DNA of 7,645 nt from Rickettsiales bacterium. Its GTDB lineage: Bacteria > Pseudomonadota > Alphaproteobacteria > Rickettsiales > Deianiraeaceae. The notes under the pieces were generated by a model. It was not told the DNA's origin and did not search any database. It was given only the letters and a program-made list of their open reading frames with translations. The stretch spans positions 1-7,645 of the forward strand of contig CANDYN010000053.1 in assembly GCA_947424985.1 (NCBI GenBank). Reading direction: 5' to 3'. The position numbers and the translations under genes were made by a program. Of the stretch, positions 1 through 4,643 are shown one piece after another; position 1 is the first letter of the stretch; every line of letters begins with the position of its first letter.

Positions 1-693
1 TGTGGAAGTGATAAAATAACCATGAGAATTGGAAAATTTGGGGTTTATGTAACATGCGGAGCTTGTGAAAAAAATAACTCTATTGATAGATATATAGAAG
101 ACAGAAGTAAACAGGAAGCAGAAAACGGCGGAGAAAATAAGGTTTCACAAGAAGAGCCGATTGGAGAAGACGAAAATGGAAATAAAGTTTATTTCAAAAG
201 CGGAAGATTCGGTCCATATTTTGAAGTTTTAATACCCGGTGAAGAAAAACCGAAGCGTGCAACGATTCATGATCAAATACAGGATAGAGGAATAAAAACT
301 GCGTTATTTTTACTATCTTTACCAAAAAAAGTTGGTGAACTTGACGGAAGCGATATAAGAGTTGGAATTGGAAAATTTGGTCCTTATGTTGTATATAACA
401 AAAAATATACCTCTATGCCAAAAGATATTGATATTATGACAATCACTGAAGAACAGGCGATTGAAATAATAAAAAATCCACCAAAGAGAGTTTATGCAAA
501 AGGCGGAGATGGAGCTACAAGAGAAAAGAAAACGGTTGAAGTTGGGGTACATCCAAAAACTAAAAAACCAATTTCAGTTGGAAAAAGCAAATACGGAGTT
601 TATGCTTTATATCAGAAAAAGTTTTATACCTTAAAAGATCTTGAAAACGTTGAAGATGCAACTCTTGAGATGTGTCTTGATGTGATTGGGTGA
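1..693 (+). CDS. topA: DNA topoisomerase I, C-terminal part (5' end outside window)
   Basis: This is the C-terminal ~230 residues of type IA DNA topoisomerase I, the cytoplasmic enzyme that relaxes negative supercoils. The frame is open from base 1, so the first in-frame ATG (22) is internal. What is seen: a zinc-ribbon-like piece (CGSDKITMRIGKFGVYVTCG, with C-x-x-C next), then repeated beta modules each built around G-[KR]-[FY]-G-x-Y. These are GRFGPYFEV, GKFGPYVVYNKKY and SKYGVYALYQKKF, in each case followed by an acidic segment such as ITEEQAIEII. This is the topoisomerase C-terminal repeat pattern; such repeats follow the catalytic core and help DNA binding. The catalytic tyrosine and Toprim domain lie upstream, outside the window. 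The gene ends at TGA 691-693 and faces the tRNA gene. I see no convincing hairpin terminator in the 64 bases between them. Confidence 0.93.
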   Translation, partial: CGSDKITMRIGKFGVYVTCGACEKNNSIDRYIEDRSKQEAENGGENKVSQEEPIGEDENGNKVYFKSGRFGPYFEVLIPGEEKPKRATIHDQIQDRGIKTALFLLSLPKKVGELDGSDIRVGIGKFGPYVVYNKKYTSMPKDIDIMTITEEQAIEIIKNPPKRVYAKGGDGATREKKTVEVGVHPKTKKPISVGKSKYGVYALYQKKFYTLKDLENVEDATLEMCLDVIG

Positions 694-757
694 GTGTTTG
701 TGCTGTTTAGCTTATCGCTTTCTCAGATATTTATATACTTAAAATCACGATAAAAAC

Positions 758-833
<76 letters not shown>

Positions 834-843
834 ATACATCGAT

Positions 844-872
844 ACAATAAGAGTAGGTTTTTTATTAATCAA
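844..872 (-). promoter_or_regulatory. sigma70-type promoter of tRNA-Lys
   Basis: Read on the minus strand, TTGATT (872-867) is followed by a 17-nt spacer and TATTGT (849-844). This puts the transcription start about 4 nt before the mature tRNA 5' end. Position and spacing fit a tRNA promoter; the hexamers are near, not at, consensus. Confidence 0.6.
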
Positions 873-900
873 GAAAAAAATATATCCGTAAAGTTTATTG

Positions 901-928
901 TTGCAAAATAAATTTACGCGACTACACT
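901..928 (+). promoter_or_regulatory. possible promoter of the GNAT-like gene
   Basis: TTGCAA (901-906), a 16-nt spacer and TACACT (923-928) lie 30-57 bases before the ATG at 958. The match is moderate, and AT-rich sequence gives many such matches by chance. No Shine-Dalgarno sequence follows. Confidence 0.3.
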
Positions 929-957
929 ACTAGTTGTTTGTACCTATAGAATTCATA

Positions 958-1836
958 ATGCAAAAGGTTTTTCCTACATTTAATCATTTTAGTAAACTTA
1001 ACCAGAAATTATCCAAGGGAATGTTTAATGTTAGCAAAAATATGTATGAGGAAGCCTCAAAATATCTGCAACAGCCAAACAAAATAGTTGATTATGACAA
1101 CAAGGAAGATGCAAAAAGCATAGAAACATTGATTGTATATTATTCTAGGTATATAAATAGAAAGTCGTATAAAGATAAGAATGATAATAGTTATAAGTAT
1201 GCAGAAGTAAGAAAATTTTTTGATAGCGAGAAAATTTCTGATAATGAAAAAGCAATCATGATGGAGTATATCTTGAATAAGATTCCAGAATGTGTAAACA
1301 ATGTGTATAAACCAGCACTAAATGGTGGAAGGAATCCATTGGCGTTATTTTGTTACTATAATGATTCTGGTAAACATATAAATGAGATTGCGGGACTATA
1401 TCCAATTTTTACCAACGACTCAAACGTAGAAGGTATACTATCCATGAGGCAAGCGAAGGTAAAAAAAGATGCAATGGAAATGACACTCTATCTTACCAAT
1501 GATATGAGAAATCGTGGCTTTGAGTCGAAAATTATTAGTAATACCATACAATCCAGCTTTCAATTTAATGACAATCCATTATCTGTAATACTTTTTACTT
1601 GGAAACCGGAAAATGTACGAATTGAAGCAATATTACAAAAAATGGGTATTAAAATAAATGGTAAGTTTGTTGGAAATAGTGGTGTAGAATGGATGCAAGG
1701 TTCTATCACTAGGAAAGATTATTTAAAATCACTAACAAATTATGACTCCATCTCTAGCTTTAGGAGGTATGCTGAAGAGCTTGAGAAACAAAGGCAACGA
1801 GAGAAGCGAGAGAGGGATATGTTTGCATTGGGATAA
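958..1836 (+). CDS. divergent GNAT-like acetyltransferase-fold protein (292 aa)
   Basis: The function is not known; I read a GNAT fold in the C-terminal half. Residues ~172-184 (EMTLYLTNDMRNRG) and ~211-236 (ILFTWKPENVRIEAILQKMG, then INGKF) follow the RimJ/RimL pattern: a strand, then a pyrophosphate loop of the type [QR]xxGx[GA], a helix, then V-x-P-E-N-x-x-S-x-x-x-L-x-K-x-G-F-x-x-x-G. The loop reads RNRGFE, so the last small residue of the acetyl-CoA loop is glutamate; acetyl-CoA binding may be weakened or lost. The first ~120 residues are lysine- and asparagine-rich with no recognisable domain. The C-terminus (~270-286) is a charged helix rich in E, K, Q and R. Start: ATG 958 is chosen; an in-frame TTG lies at 934 and another ATG at 1021, and none has good ribosome-binding context. 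The stop TAA abuts the stop of the convergent lysR-type gene. It could also be an effector-like or regulatory protein with a relic GNAT domain. Confidence 0.7.
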   Translation: MQKVFPTFNHFSKLNQKLSKGMFNVSKNMYEEASKYLQQPNKIVDYDNKEDAKSIETLIVYYSRYINRKSYKDKNDNSYKYAEVRKFFDSEKISDNEKAIMMEYILNKIPECVNNVYKPALNGGRNPLALFCYYNDSGKHINEIAGLYPIFTNDSNVEGILSMRQAKVKKDAMEMTLYLTNDMRNRGFESKIISNTIQSSFQFNDNPLSVILFTWKPENVRIEAILQKMGIKINGKFVGNSGVEWMQGSITRKDYLKSLTNYDSISSFRRYAEELEKQRQREKRERDMFALG

Positions 1837-2778
1837 TCAATCTATCATTTTTGCCTGTTTAGACACAATATCGAATATCATATCAATTTTTTCTTTGATA
1901 TCTTCCTCTATATCGTTACTCTGTATTGCAAAAAACCACGAAGTTTGAGTTAATTGTGGAGTATCTTTTATTATTAAGTTGGTGCAATCTTGGGCAATAG
2001 AAATTCTTCTGTCTAAGCATGTTATGCCGTTTATAATATTAACCATATTTAATATATTGTGAAAGGAACTTTTTACATGAACGTCGTATCTTAATTTTGT
2101 CTCATCGACAACAAGTCTGACTTCAGATGACATCACGAATCCTTGGGTAAAATGTTCAAATCTAATATCTTTTTCATTCATTTCCGCCACTGGATGTTTA
2201 GGGTGGCAAAATACCGTAGGGTGATATTTGAATAACTTGGTGCATTTAATGCCTTTTTCTTTTGCAACAATATCTAAGTCTTTTGGATATAATGCAATAT
2301 CAACTTCTCCATCTTGTATTGCAGAAATTGCTGCATCGTAAGTAATTTCATTCATTTCAATTTTCACATCTGGTTTTATTTTATACAACTCTTGTACAGC
2401 TTGAGGTAATAGAATTTTCGAAATCAACGGATGACAAGCAATCCTAACAGTATTTCTAGACTCAACAAAATCCCTGTGGAAATTCTCTATTGTCTCATCT
2501 AATGCAACAAATATCCTGTTTACAGCATCATAAAACTTTTGACCTTCCTTAGTTAAAGTAATAAACTTACCACCTCTTTTGCGTTTTATTAACCGAACTC
2601 CAAATTCTTTTTCTAAAACCTTAAGTTGGGTTGAAACAACAGAAGGCGAGAGATCCATTTTATTTGCCGCTTTTGTAATACCATTACATCTTACAATATG
2701 CACATAACCCTCAATGAGCCTGAAGATATTACGTTTGTAATAGAACTGATTTAGGAGTTTTTGCTTCTTATCCGACAT
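1837..2778 (-). CDS. LysR-family transcriptional regulator (313 aa)
   Basis: This is a LysR-type DNA-binding regulator, normally a cytoplasmic tetramer that responds to a small co-inducer. Residues ~20-80 form the winged helix-turn-helix: GITKAANKMDLSPSVVSTQL with LKVLEKEFGVRLIKR and LTKEGQKFYD, the family signature (A-A-x-x-L/M-x-x-S-x-x-x-V-S-x-Q-[LI]-x-x-L-E). Residues ~110-300 fit the periplasmic-binding-protein-like effector domain (VRIACHPLISKILLPQAVQE; then GEVDIALYP, the usual G-x-[LV]-D-[IV]-[AG] turn). Length is typical (about 300), but the HTH begins later than usual because of a basic ~17-residue N-terminal extension. The start ATG 2778 has no Shine-Dalgarno sequence. No target gene stands divergently next to it in the usual LysR arrangement except the small-protein/RNA cassette at 2846 onward, so control of that cassette is possible but unproven. 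Confidence 0.92.
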   Translation of the reverse strand: MSDKKQKLLNQFYYKRNIFRLIEGYVHIVRCNGITKAANKMDLSPSVVSTQLKVLEKEFGVRLIKRKRGGKFITLTKEGQKFYDAVNRIFVALDETIENFHRDFVESRNTVRIACHPLISKILLPQAVQELYKIKPDVKIEMNEITYDAAISAIQDGEVDIALYPKDLDIVAKEKGIKCTKLFKYHPTVFCHPKHPVAEMNEKDIRFEHFTQGFVMSSEVRLVVDETKLRYDVHVKSSFHNILNMVNIINGITCLDRRISIAQDCTNLIIKDTPQLTQTSWFFAIQSNDIEEDIKEKIDMIFDIVSKQAKMID

Positions 2779-2813
2779 AACTTATACTATTTCACAGAAG
2801 AACTTTCAAAGTT

Positions 2814-2842
2814 ATTCTAAGGAATGTAATTTTATTTTACAA
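2814..2842 (-). promoter_or_regulatory. probable promoter of the LysR-type gene
   Basis: On the minus strand TTGTAA (2842-2837), a 17-nt spacer and TAGAAT (2819-2814) sit about 36 bases before the ATG at 2778. This gives a leader of roughly 29 nt. The element lies in the 103-bp region between the divergent LysR-type gene and the first small-protein gene, where an autoregulatory operator would also be expected. Confidence 0.45.
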
Positions 2843-2881
2843 GTATTGTTGTTATTATGTTGTAATATTTTTATTTATTCT

Positions 2882-3115
2882 ATGACTTACACCAAACAAG
2901 AACTCCAACACTTCGCCCATGAAGCCAAGATCCAATCGAGACAATTGAAGGATCTAAGCATGCATTTTGAATCAATTACCGATCTTGAATTAAGACAAGA
3001 AATAGTAAAATTTATGATGAAAATCGGTGAAGCAGCAGGAATGGAAATCAACCATAGTGCGATTAAAGCTACTTTAGCAAGTGATGAAGTTTTTGATATG
3101 ATGATCGGGGAATAA
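2882..3115 (+). CDS. small conserved protein of unknown function, copy 1 (77 aa)
   Basis: I do not recognise the family. The product is a soluble, mostly helical, charged protein with no membrane segment, cysteines or signal peptide. Its core (MHFESITDLELR at residues 27-38, GEAAG near 49, VFDMMIGE at the C-terminus) is shared with copy 2 at 3357-3572: 38 of the last 51 residues are identical. Codon differences at shared residues are often synonymous (CAT/CAC, TCA/AGT, ACC/ACT, GGT/GGA), so the protein is under selection. ATG 2882 is chosen because copy 2 begins at the equivalent position; a TTG at 2846 would add an unmatched hydrophobic stretch. No Shine-Dalgarno sequence is present. The stop is followed 21 bases later by the promoter of the structured RNA. 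A role with that RNA (binding, processing or co-regulation) is inferred from linkage only. Confidence 0.8.
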   Translation: MTYTKQELQHFAHEAKIQSRQLKDLSMHFESITDLELRQEIVKFMMKIGEAAGMEINHSAIKATLASDEVFDMMIGE

Positions 3116-3136
3116 GCTTTGAGAATTATTTTACAA

Positions 3137-3165
3137 TTGACTTTTATAAAATTATCGTATATATT
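3137..3165 (+). promoter_or_regulatory. promoter of structured RNA copy 1
   Basis: TTGACT (3137-3142), 17-nt spacer, TATATT (3160-3165). The -35 and the next eight bases are identical to those in copy 2, and the spacing is the same. The start is expected near 3172, about 10 nt before the closing stem of the RNA. Confidence 0.65.
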
Positions 3166-3171
3166 ATTTGT

Positions 3172-3326
3172 GATGGTTGACGGTGCTAACAACACCAAAA
3201 GCTAGTTATATGTCCAAACTTCAATCAGATAAGGACTCCTGTAAGTCAGGAGTTCGTCTGAATAAGGCGTCTCTGACGTCGAATAAGATGAGCATAGAGC
3301 TTTTATGTTGTTAACTCCTGGCGCCA
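3172..3326 (+). ncRNA. structured RNA of unknown class, copy 1 (~155 nt)
   Basis: This is a predicted RNA; its ends are estimated from the promoter and outer helix. Helices seen: outer stem GGTGC (3182-3186) with GCGCC (3321-3325). A long stem follows: TAACAACA (3187-3194) with TGTTGTTA (3306-3313), and, after a CC/A internal loop, AAAAGCT (3197-3203) with AGCTTTT (3298-3304). TCAGA (3225-3229) pairs with TCTGA (3257-3261) and encloses a hairpin GGACTCCTG (3233-3241)/CAGGAGTTC (3247-3255). A last hairpin is GGCGTC (3266-3271)/GACGTC (3275-3280). AATAAG linkers flank the last hairpin. ACTCCTG recurs unpaired at 3314-3320. No T-run terminator follows, so the RNA could be freestanding, processed, or the 5' leader of the small gene at 3357. 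It matches no riboswitch or housekeeping RNA that I can recognise. Confidence 0.7.
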
Positions 3327-3352
3327 TTTAATTGTTATTAATTATTTGGTTT
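3324..3352 (+). repeat. 29-bp linker repeat, copy 1
   Basis: This linker is identical over 29 bases to 3769-3797, although it does not code for protein. It begins at the last pairs of the RNA outer stem (CCATTTAATTG...) and ends a few bases before the next small-gene start. It carries an imperfect inverted repeat TTAAT/ATTAA. It could be a processing or protein-binding site, a weak terminator, or the junction of the duplication. Confidence 0.8.
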
Positions 3353-3356
3353 ATTT

Positions 3357-3572
3357 ATGATATTTACACAAAAACAATTAGCTCACAGAGCTAAGATTCA
3401 ATTAAAGCATTTGGGTATGCACTTTGAAAGTATTACTGATCTTGAATTAAGGGATAAGATTATATACTTTATGGAAAGAGTTGGAGAAGCAGCAGGTATT
3501 GAAAGCAATCATAATGCGATAAAGGAAACATTGGTTAGTGATAGTGTTTTTGACATGATGATTGGGGAATAA
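3357..3572 (+). CDS. small conserved protein of unknown function, copy 2 (71 aa)
   Basis: This is the paralogue of the 77-aa protein at 2882-3115. It is six residues shorter because of two three-residue gaps in the N-terminal third (QHF and SRQ of copy 1 are missing). The C-terminal core MHFESITDLELR ... GEAAG ... VFDMMIGE is kept. Predicted soluble, helical and charged. The start ATG 3357 is the first in frame and lies 31 bases after the outer stem of RNA copy 1, so it could be translated from the same transcript. There is no Shine-Dalgarno sequence. The stop TAA (3570-3572) is separated by two bases from the -35 box of RNA copy 2, so gene and downstream RNA are packed as one unit. Function unknown. 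Confidence 0.82.
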   Translation: MIFTQKQLAHRAKIQLKHLGMHFESITDLELRDKIIYFMERVGEAAGIESNHNAIKETLVSDSVFDMMIGE

Positions 3573-3574
3573 GC

Positions 3575-3603
3575 TTGACTTTTATAAACTCACCGTATAC
3601 ATT
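3575..3603 (+). promoter_or_regulatory. promoter of structured RNA copy 2
   Basis: TTGACT (3575-3580), 17-nt spacer, TACATT (3598-3603); TATACA (3596-3601) is the alternative -10 with a 15-nt spacer. It begins two bases after the stop codon of the 71-aa gene and matches the copy-1 promoter in sequence and position. Expected start is near 3611. Confidence 0.65.
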
Positions 3604-3610
3604 ATCCTGA

Positions 3611-3771
3611 TGGTTGACGGTGCTAGTAACACTATGTAGCCAGCTTATTTGTCCGAACTGCGATCAGGTCAAAGGACTCCTGCACGTCAGGAGTTCATCT
3701 GAATAAGATGCTCTTGAGCGTTCAATAGGATGAGCACCGTGTTACATAGTGTTACTAAACTCCTGACACCA
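3611..3771 (+). ncRNA. structured RNA of unknown class, copy 2 (~160 nt)
   Basis: Homologue of the RNA at 3172-3326. Outer stem GGTG (3619-3622)/CACC (3767-3770). An unbroken 15-bp stem joins TAGTAACACTATGTA (3624-3638) to TACATAGTGTTACTA (3743-3757). Its sequence differs from copy 1 at most positions but occupies the same place and stays paired. TCAGG (3664-3668) pairs with TCTGA (3698-3702), enclosing GGACTCCTG (3674-3682)/CAGGAGTTC (3688-3696), whose loop differs from copy 1 (CACGT against TAAGT). The last hairpin is GATGCT (3707-3712)/AGCGTT (3717-3722). Unpaired ACTCCTG recurs at 3759-3765. GATGAGCA before the 3' strand of the long stem is identical in both copies. Ends are estimated; no classical terminator is seen. 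Confidence 0.72.
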
Positions 3772-3797
3772 TTTAATTGTTATTAATTATTTGGTTT
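3769..3797 (+). repeat. 29-bp linker repeat, copy 2
   Basis: An exact copy of 3324-3352, again starting at the RNA outer stem. Here it leads into a truncated small gene, not an intact one. The perfect identity contrasts with the diverged stems just upstream. Confidence 0.8.
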
Positions 3798-3802
3798 GTC
3801 TT

Positions 3803-3820
3803 ATGATGTTTGCAGATTAA
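3803..3820 (+). pseudogene. remnant start of a third small-protein copy
   Basis: After the 29-bp linker, ATG-ATG-TTT-GCA-GAT-TAA (3803-3820) lines up with ATG-ATA-TTT-ACA of the 71-aa gene and then stops in the sixth codon. Similarity to the family is lost after about 3815. A weak echo of the unit's end may survive at 3934-3963 (GGGAATAA, then TTGATTTTTATGAA, compared with GGGGAATAA and TTGACTTTTATAAA of the full units). This suggests a third unit that lost most of its gene and its RNA. Confidence 0.5.
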
Positions 3821-3996
3821 TTGAAGTAAAAAAACAACTGATAGTTGAAAATTATATTAAGAGAGAAAAATCTTTAATGTATAATTTTTTACATGTTTTG
3901 ACAGCAAAGTCGCGTCTTGGTTTAGTATTTATAAGGGAATAATCTCTTGGTTGATTTTTATGAATAAAAATGTGATAGTTTTTTTCTGGAAAAAAC
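3821..3996. other. gene-poor stretch with one weak 48-codon frame
   Basis: Between the truncated third unit and the promoter of the small regulator I see no supported gene. One plus-strand frame is open from TTG 3796 to TAA 3942 (48 aa); its second half from ATG 3877 would give 21 residues, MYNFLHVLTAKSRLGLVFIR and a final E. It lacks a ribosome-binding site. TTGACA occurs at 3898-3903 without a good -10 box at normal spacing. The stretch is probably decayed repeat unit plus spacer. Confidence 0.35.
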
Positions 3997-4026
3997 TTGA
4001 CAGTAATTCTTTTTATTGTCTATAAT
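3997..4026 (+). promoter_or_regulatory. consensus sigma70 promoter of the Cro/CI-type gene
   Basis: TTGACA (3997-4002), 18-nt spacer, TATAAT (4021-4026): both hexamers are perfect. The start would be near 4033, so the in-frame TTG 4037 and ATG 4049 lie within 4-16 nt of the RNA 5' end, and ATG 4085 about 50 nt in. Confidence 0.8.
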
Positions 4027-4048
4027 CAACTAACATTTGTTTTTTTGT

Positions 4049-4297
4049 ATGTCAATATCAAATCTAAAAATAGCAACAGAGGTCATGAGCAATGAAGAGT
4101 TTTATGAAGCAGTCGGTAAAAATATTCAGAAATTTAGAGAAAATGCAAAGCTAAGTCAAGCTGATCTTGCTGAGCAATTGGAAGTTTCTGAGCAACAAGT
4201 TCAAAAATATGAAGCTGGTGAGGCTTCTATGTATTTGCACTTGGTGTCTTCTATTGCTGGATCATTGGGAATATCAATAGCAGATTTGACTAAATAA
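4049..4297 (+). CDS. small XRE-family (Cro/CI-type) HTH DNA-binding protein (82 aa)
   Basis: This is a single-domain helix-turn-helix protein likely to act as a repressor or activator in the cytoplasm. Residues ~21-80 form the five-helix Cro/CI fold: VGKNIQKFRENAKLSQADLA, then EQLEVSEQQVQKYEAGEASM, ending GISIADLTK. The LSQADLAEQLEVSEQQVQKY segment is the helix-turn-helix, with the conserved Q of 'LSQ', the turn before V-S, and Y/E in recognition-helix positions. The first 12 residues precede the domain; ATG 4085, with AGAGG just before it, is an alternative start giving 70 aa. No effector or dimerisation domain is present. It stands alone between a consensus promoter and a terminator. Such proteins often control neighbouring accessory genes or plasmid/phage functions; the target here is not evident. 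Confidence 0.9.
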   Translation: MSISNLKIATEVMSNEEFYEAVGKNIQKFRENAKLSQADLAEQLEVSEQQVQKYEAGEASMYLHLVSSIAGSLGISIADLTK

Positions 4298-4306
4298 TAT
4301 TAAAAC

Positions 4307-4347
4307 AAAAAACCGGTGTATTGTTAATAAAACAACGCACCAGTTTT
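4307..4347. terminator. bidirectional intrinsic terminator
   Basis: A-run and ACCGGTG on the left (4307-4318) pair with CACCAG and TTTT on the right (4338-4347), with one C/A mismatch. TTGTT (4321-4325) pairs with AACAA (4331-4335) around loop AATAA. The A-run gives a U-run on the minus-strand RNA and the TTTT gives one on the plus-strand RNA. It therefore serves both the Cro/CI-type gene and the convergent 74-aa gene, whose stop codon lies inside the hairpin. Confidence 0.65.
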
Positions 4348-4548
4348 GCTGGCAACGATCCTATTTGGACTTTTGCCATACGGAAGGCTTGCATTCGCCT
4401 TTTTGGTTTCTTCTTCTGCCATCTGACTCGTTATGGTTCTTCCACATCCGATTTGCAGAATCAAAAAAGCTATTACAGCACTATAATAAATCGATCTTAC
4501 GAGACTTATTGTAAATCTTTTTGAATGTTTGTCTAAATTTTTAAACAT
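4324..4548 (-). CDS. small membrane-anchored or lipoprotein-like protein, unknown (74 aa)
   Basis: Family not recognised. The N-terminus is basic (K7-R11, R18), followed by a hydrophobic stretch at ~21-33 (YYSAVIAFLILQIG) and C35. The sequence LQIGC resembles a lipobox but has Q at -3, so lipid attachment is uncertain; an uncleaved anchor is equally possible. The remaining ~40 residues are polar (SQMAEEETKKANASLPYGKS and onward). ATG 4548 is chosen because a perfect promoter (4573-4601) places the RNA start near 4566, which excludes the upstream in-frame GTG at 4581. No Shine-Dalgarno sequence is visible. The stop TAA (4326-4324) is within the bidirectional terminator. The last gene in a chain of minus-strand mini-genes, but with its own promoter. 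Confidence 0.5.
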   Translation of the reverse strand: MFKNLDKHSKRFTISLVRSIYYSAVIAFLILQIGCGRTITSQMAEEETKKANASLPYGKSPNRIVASKTGALFY

Positions 4549-4572
4549 AGAGTAAAATAATTTATATATCCC

Positions 4573-4601
4573 ATTATACACTATTTTTTCATAGCTGTCA
4601 A
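4573..4601 (-). promoter_or_regulatory. consensus sigma70 promoter (minus) for the 74-aa gene
   Basis: On the minus strand TTGACA (4601-4596), 17-nt spacer, TATAAT (4578-4573): perfect hexamers at ideal spacing. The start near 4566 leaves a leader of about 18 nt before ATG 4548. Confidence 0.78.
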
Positions 4602-4643
4602 GTGTTTATTGTTCCAATGAATTTTATGAGCTTGTGGAGTTAA

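Larger units (their letters stand above)
2846..3820 (+). repeat. tandem duplication of a small-gene plus structured-RNA unit
   Basis: Unit 1 runs about 2846-3323, unit 2 about 3324-3768, and a truncated unit 3 about 3769-3820. Each full unit holds, in order, an AT-rich 5' leader, a small protein gene, a promoter starting TTGACTTTTATAAA, and a structured RNA. The copies differ by substitutions and short indels throughout, but the protein C-terminus, the RNA helices and the inter-unit linker are kept. So this is an old tandem duplication under selection, not a recent assembly-like copy. Confidence 0.85.

Noticed and set aside
319..552. Minus-strand 77-aa frame inside topA
   Set aside because: Antisense to recognisable topoisomerase repeats; phenylalanine- and asparagine-rich shadow.
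2887..3198. Minus-strand 103-aa frame across the first small gene
   Set aside because: It overlaps the conserved small protein and the RNA promoter, and has no equivalent in the second copy.
2882..3572. Small proteins as DUF1127 partners of cuckoo-type sRNAs
   Set aside because: The order is similar, but the arginine-rich DUF1127 signature is absent and the conserved core (MHFESITDLELR, VFDMMIGE) differs.
3172..3771. Structured RNAs as tmRNA, 6S RNA, SRP RNA, RNase P or a common riboswitch
   Set aside because: No tRNA-like T-arm (GTTCGAATC), no SRP GGAAGC-type tip, and no TPP, cobalamin, glycine or SAM core motifs are seen. The internal hairpins do not give the simple long bulged rod of 6S RNA.
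2846..3820. Repeats as an insertion sequence, MITE or CRISPR array
   Set aside because: No transposase, no terminal inverted repeats or target duplications at unit ends, and the repeats contain a selected gene. Only two and a bit long units occur, without spacers.
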